Of a DNA stretch of 6,228 nt, positions 5,921-6,228 are shown in pieces. Below the pieces are notes generated by a model. It had not been told where the DNA came from and made no database searches. It worked only from the letters and a program-made list of their open reading frames with translations. Position 1 is the stretch's first letter. The number at the start of each line of letters is the position of its first letter. The DNA comes from Xanthobacteraceae bacterium. GTDB lineage: Bacteria; Pseudomonadota; Alphaproteobacteria; Rhizobiales; Xanthobacteraceae. A program made the translations under genes and the position numbers. The stretch lies in contig JASHXZ010000771.1 of NCBI GenBank assembly GCA_030043285.1, positions 1-6,228 of the forward strand, given 5' to 3'.

Positions 5921-6228
5921 ATGATCACCGGCACTCTATCGCGCTATTTCGGCCTGCGGTTCTTCAGCTCGGTGATCAGCACCTTTGCGGGCGTGGTCGT
6001 GCTCGCCGGCACCGTCGACTTTTTCGAATTGATGCGCCGCGGCGCCGATTGGCCCAACGCCACCGCGTGGATCCTCGCCCAAATCTCCATCTTCCGCGTT
6101 CCGCAGCTCACCGAGCAGATCATGCCATTCGCGGTGCTGGTCGGGGCGATGTCGTGCTACTTGACCCTGTCGCGCCGGCTCGAACTCGTCGTCGCACGGG
6201 CAGCCGGCATTTCCGCCTGGCAATTCGT
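5921..6228 (+). CDS. lptG: LPS export ABC transporter permease LptG (N-terminal part, cut by window edge)
   Basis: The first 102 residues of LptG, partner of LptF in the LptB2FG lipopolysaccharide extractor. The visible part opens MITGTLSRYFGLRFF and has a first TM segment (about 12-34), the motif VDFFELMRR (32-40) that follows TM1 in the family, and a second hydrophobic region with QIMPFAVLVGAMSCYLTLS (66-84). The cytoplasmic loop RRLELVVARAAGISAWQF (85-102) contains Glu88 of the conserved E-VV-R-A-G motif. It follows lptF at 11 bp in the same direction, the standard order. The rest of the gene, including the periplasmic domain and the last TM segments, lies beyond the window. Confidence 0.95.
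   Translation, partial: MITGTLSRYFGLRFFSSVISTFAGVVVLAGTVDFFELMRRGADWPNATAWILAQISIFRVPQLTEQIMPFAVLVGAMSCYLTLSRRLELVVARAAGISAWQF

Overview
The window looks like chromosomal DNA of a high-GC alphaproteobacterium. Protein style and gene content point to Hyphomicrobiales near Bradyrhizobium, Rhodopseudomonas or Xanthobacteraceae. This placement is inferred from reading the proteins; no search was run. I find seven protein-coding genes, the first and last cut by the window edges, and no RNA genes, CRISPR array or insertion sequence.

Right part (about 2525-6228): a conserved housekeeping block. pepA (leucyl aminopeptidase) and holC (DNA polymerase III chi) read leftward as an apparent operon. lptF and lptG, the two membrane subunits of the LPS-extracting ABC transporter LptB2FG, read rightward from a shared 264-bp divergent control region. 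The same four-gene arrangement is known from gammaproteobacteria such as E. coli. lptF most likely starts at a TTG codon at 4749 behind a strong Shine-Dalgarno sequence.

Middle (1936-2524): an AT-rich, palindrome-bearing intergenic region follows holC. It contains a perfect 11-bp inverted repeat and a candidate extended -10 promoter that would give a leaderless mRNA. That promoter would serve a small protein with a histone-H1-like Lys/Arg/Ala tail joined to a compact beta-rich C-terminal domain. This is the least ordinary part of the window.

Left part (1-1743): a leftward pair. First comes a two-TM membrane protein with four cysteines in its extramembrane part and a disordered Pro/Lys-rich tail; I cannot assign it a function. 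The N-terminal 232 residues of a biotin carboxylase subunit follow, from the acyl-CoA carboxylase family, and run off the window.

No defence system, prophage or other clearly undescribed multi-gene system is visible. The best candidates for something new are the small basic protein with its control region, and the uncharacterised cysteine-containing membrane protein.
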